Origin: Syntrophorhabdus sp.
GTDB taxonomy: Bacteria > Desulfobacterota > BSN033 > UBA1163
Direction: 5' to 3'
DNA: 6,717 nucleotides
NCBI GenBank assembly: GCA_020724025.1
Contig: DYHU01000155.1
Coordinates: forward strand, 1,832 to 8,548
Shown here: positions 6,348 to 6,717 of the stretch, one piece after another
Layout of the letters: each line of letters opens with the position of its first letter
Position numbering within the stretch: position 1 is the stretch's first letter
Program-made: the position numbers and the translations under genes
Notes under the pieces: model-generated
Database searches by the model: none
Seen by the model: the letters and a program-made list of their open reading frames with translations, nothing else
Told to the model about the DNA's origin: nothing

Positions 6348-6717
6348 ATGGCATCAAATTTCAAACAATTGCTTAACTCCGGCAAGTTTGTAATAACCAG
6401 CGAGATTAGTCCACCCAAAGGAACAAACATTGAGAAGATGCTCCACCATATTGACCTTCTCAAAGATAAGGTGGACGGCCTGAACGTTACTGACCATCAA
6501 AGTTCTGTGATGCATTTTCCTTCTCTTGGCGGATGCCAAGTCATCAAAGAGCGAGGTGGTGAACCTATATTGCAGATGACCTGTCGCGACCGCAATCGAA
6601 TTGCCCTTCAAGCCGACCTCCTCCTGGCGTATGCGAGGGGTATAAGAAATGTCCTCTGCCTTACGGGTGACGCAGTTGTAGTTGGCGATCACAAAGAAGC
6701 CAAAGGAGTTTTTGACC
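6348..6717 (+). CDS. metF: MetF, methylenetetrahydrofolate reductase (3' end missing)
   Basis: The first 123 residues are visible; the gene runs off the right edge. It matches the FAD-binding TIM-barrel MTHFR family: TSEISPPKG (residues 17-25), with Glu19 at the position of catalytic Glu28 of E. coli MetF; GLNVTDHQSS (44-53); EPILQMTCRDRNRIALQ (72-88); and CLTGD (104-108), with Asp108 at the flavin-tuning Asp120 position. The enzyme reduces 5,10-methylene-THF to 5-methyl-THF, the last folate step of the methyl branch of the Wood-Ljungdahl pathway. Pairing with metV points to the acetogen-type MetVF enzyme rather than the stand-alone NADH-dependent MetF of E. coli. The start is fixed by GGAGG at 6337-6341 and an in-frame stop at 6330. 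Whether metF is co-transcribed with metV through the repeat is unknown. Confidence 0.95.
   Translation, partial: MASNFKQLLNSGKFVITSEISPPKGTNIEKMLHHIDLLKDKVDGLNVTDHQSSVMHFPSLGGCQVIKERGGEPILQMTCRDRNRIALQADLLLAYARGIRNVLCLTGDAVVVGDHKEAKGVFD

Noticed and set aside
6149..6376. A 75-residue plus-strand open frame across the metV-metF spacer
   Set aside because: It is the translation of the palindromic repeat, is rich in repeated W/F/I/V/L units, has no ribosome binding site, and runs into metF in another frame.

Overview
This window reads as one strand of a single operon from an anaerobic bacterium that uses the Wood-Ljungdahl (reductive acetyl-CoA) pathway or a related folate C1 route. The lineage cannot be fixed from the sequence. 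Base composition is moderate by eye. The A/T-rich palindromic repeat near the right end resembles intergenic repeats I associate with uncultured or environmental anaerobes, so a metagenomic origin is plausible, but this is inference only.

Layout: (1) 1-1902, the 3' part of a molybdopterin-type formate dehydrogenase/NuoG-like subunit, cut by the left edge. (2) 1895-2383, a NuoE/HydC-like [2Fe-2S] subunit that overlaps gene 1 by 8 bases. (3) 2385-5447, a 1020-residue fusion of a HydB/NuoF-type flavoprotein with an NfnB/GltD-type NADPH:FAD oxidoreductase. (4) 5458-6102, metV, the Fe-S/zinc partner of methylenetetrahydrofolate reductase. (5) 6103-6347, a 245-base spacer holding a palindromic repeat. 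(6) 6348 to the right edge, the 5' part of metF, methylenetetrahydrofolate reductase. Genes 1-4 are packed with overlaps or gaps of 10 bases or less, so they should be co-transcribed. No promoter or terminator could be assigned with confidence.

How the genes may work together: NuoE plus the HydB-like half form the NAD(H)/FMN core seen in HydABC-type bifurcating enzymes (the 'Bfu' family). The NfnB-like half should add an NADP(H)/FAD site. MetV and MetF reduce methylene-THF to methyl-THF. The best hypothesis is an NAD(P)H-linked, possibly electron-bifurcating, methylene-THF reductase complex in which this module replaces the HdrABC-MvhD module of Moorella or the RnfC2 subunit of Acetobacterium.

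The most striking oddity is the formate dehydrogenase-like subunit. Aligned by eye to E. coli FdhF, its catalytic Sec/Cys, the adjacent His and the substrate Arg are Tyr, Asn and Gln, and the cluster-to-cofactor Lys is Arg. It is therefore unlikely to be an ordinary formate dehydrogenase and may serve as an electron-transfer or scaffold subunit, or act on another substrate.
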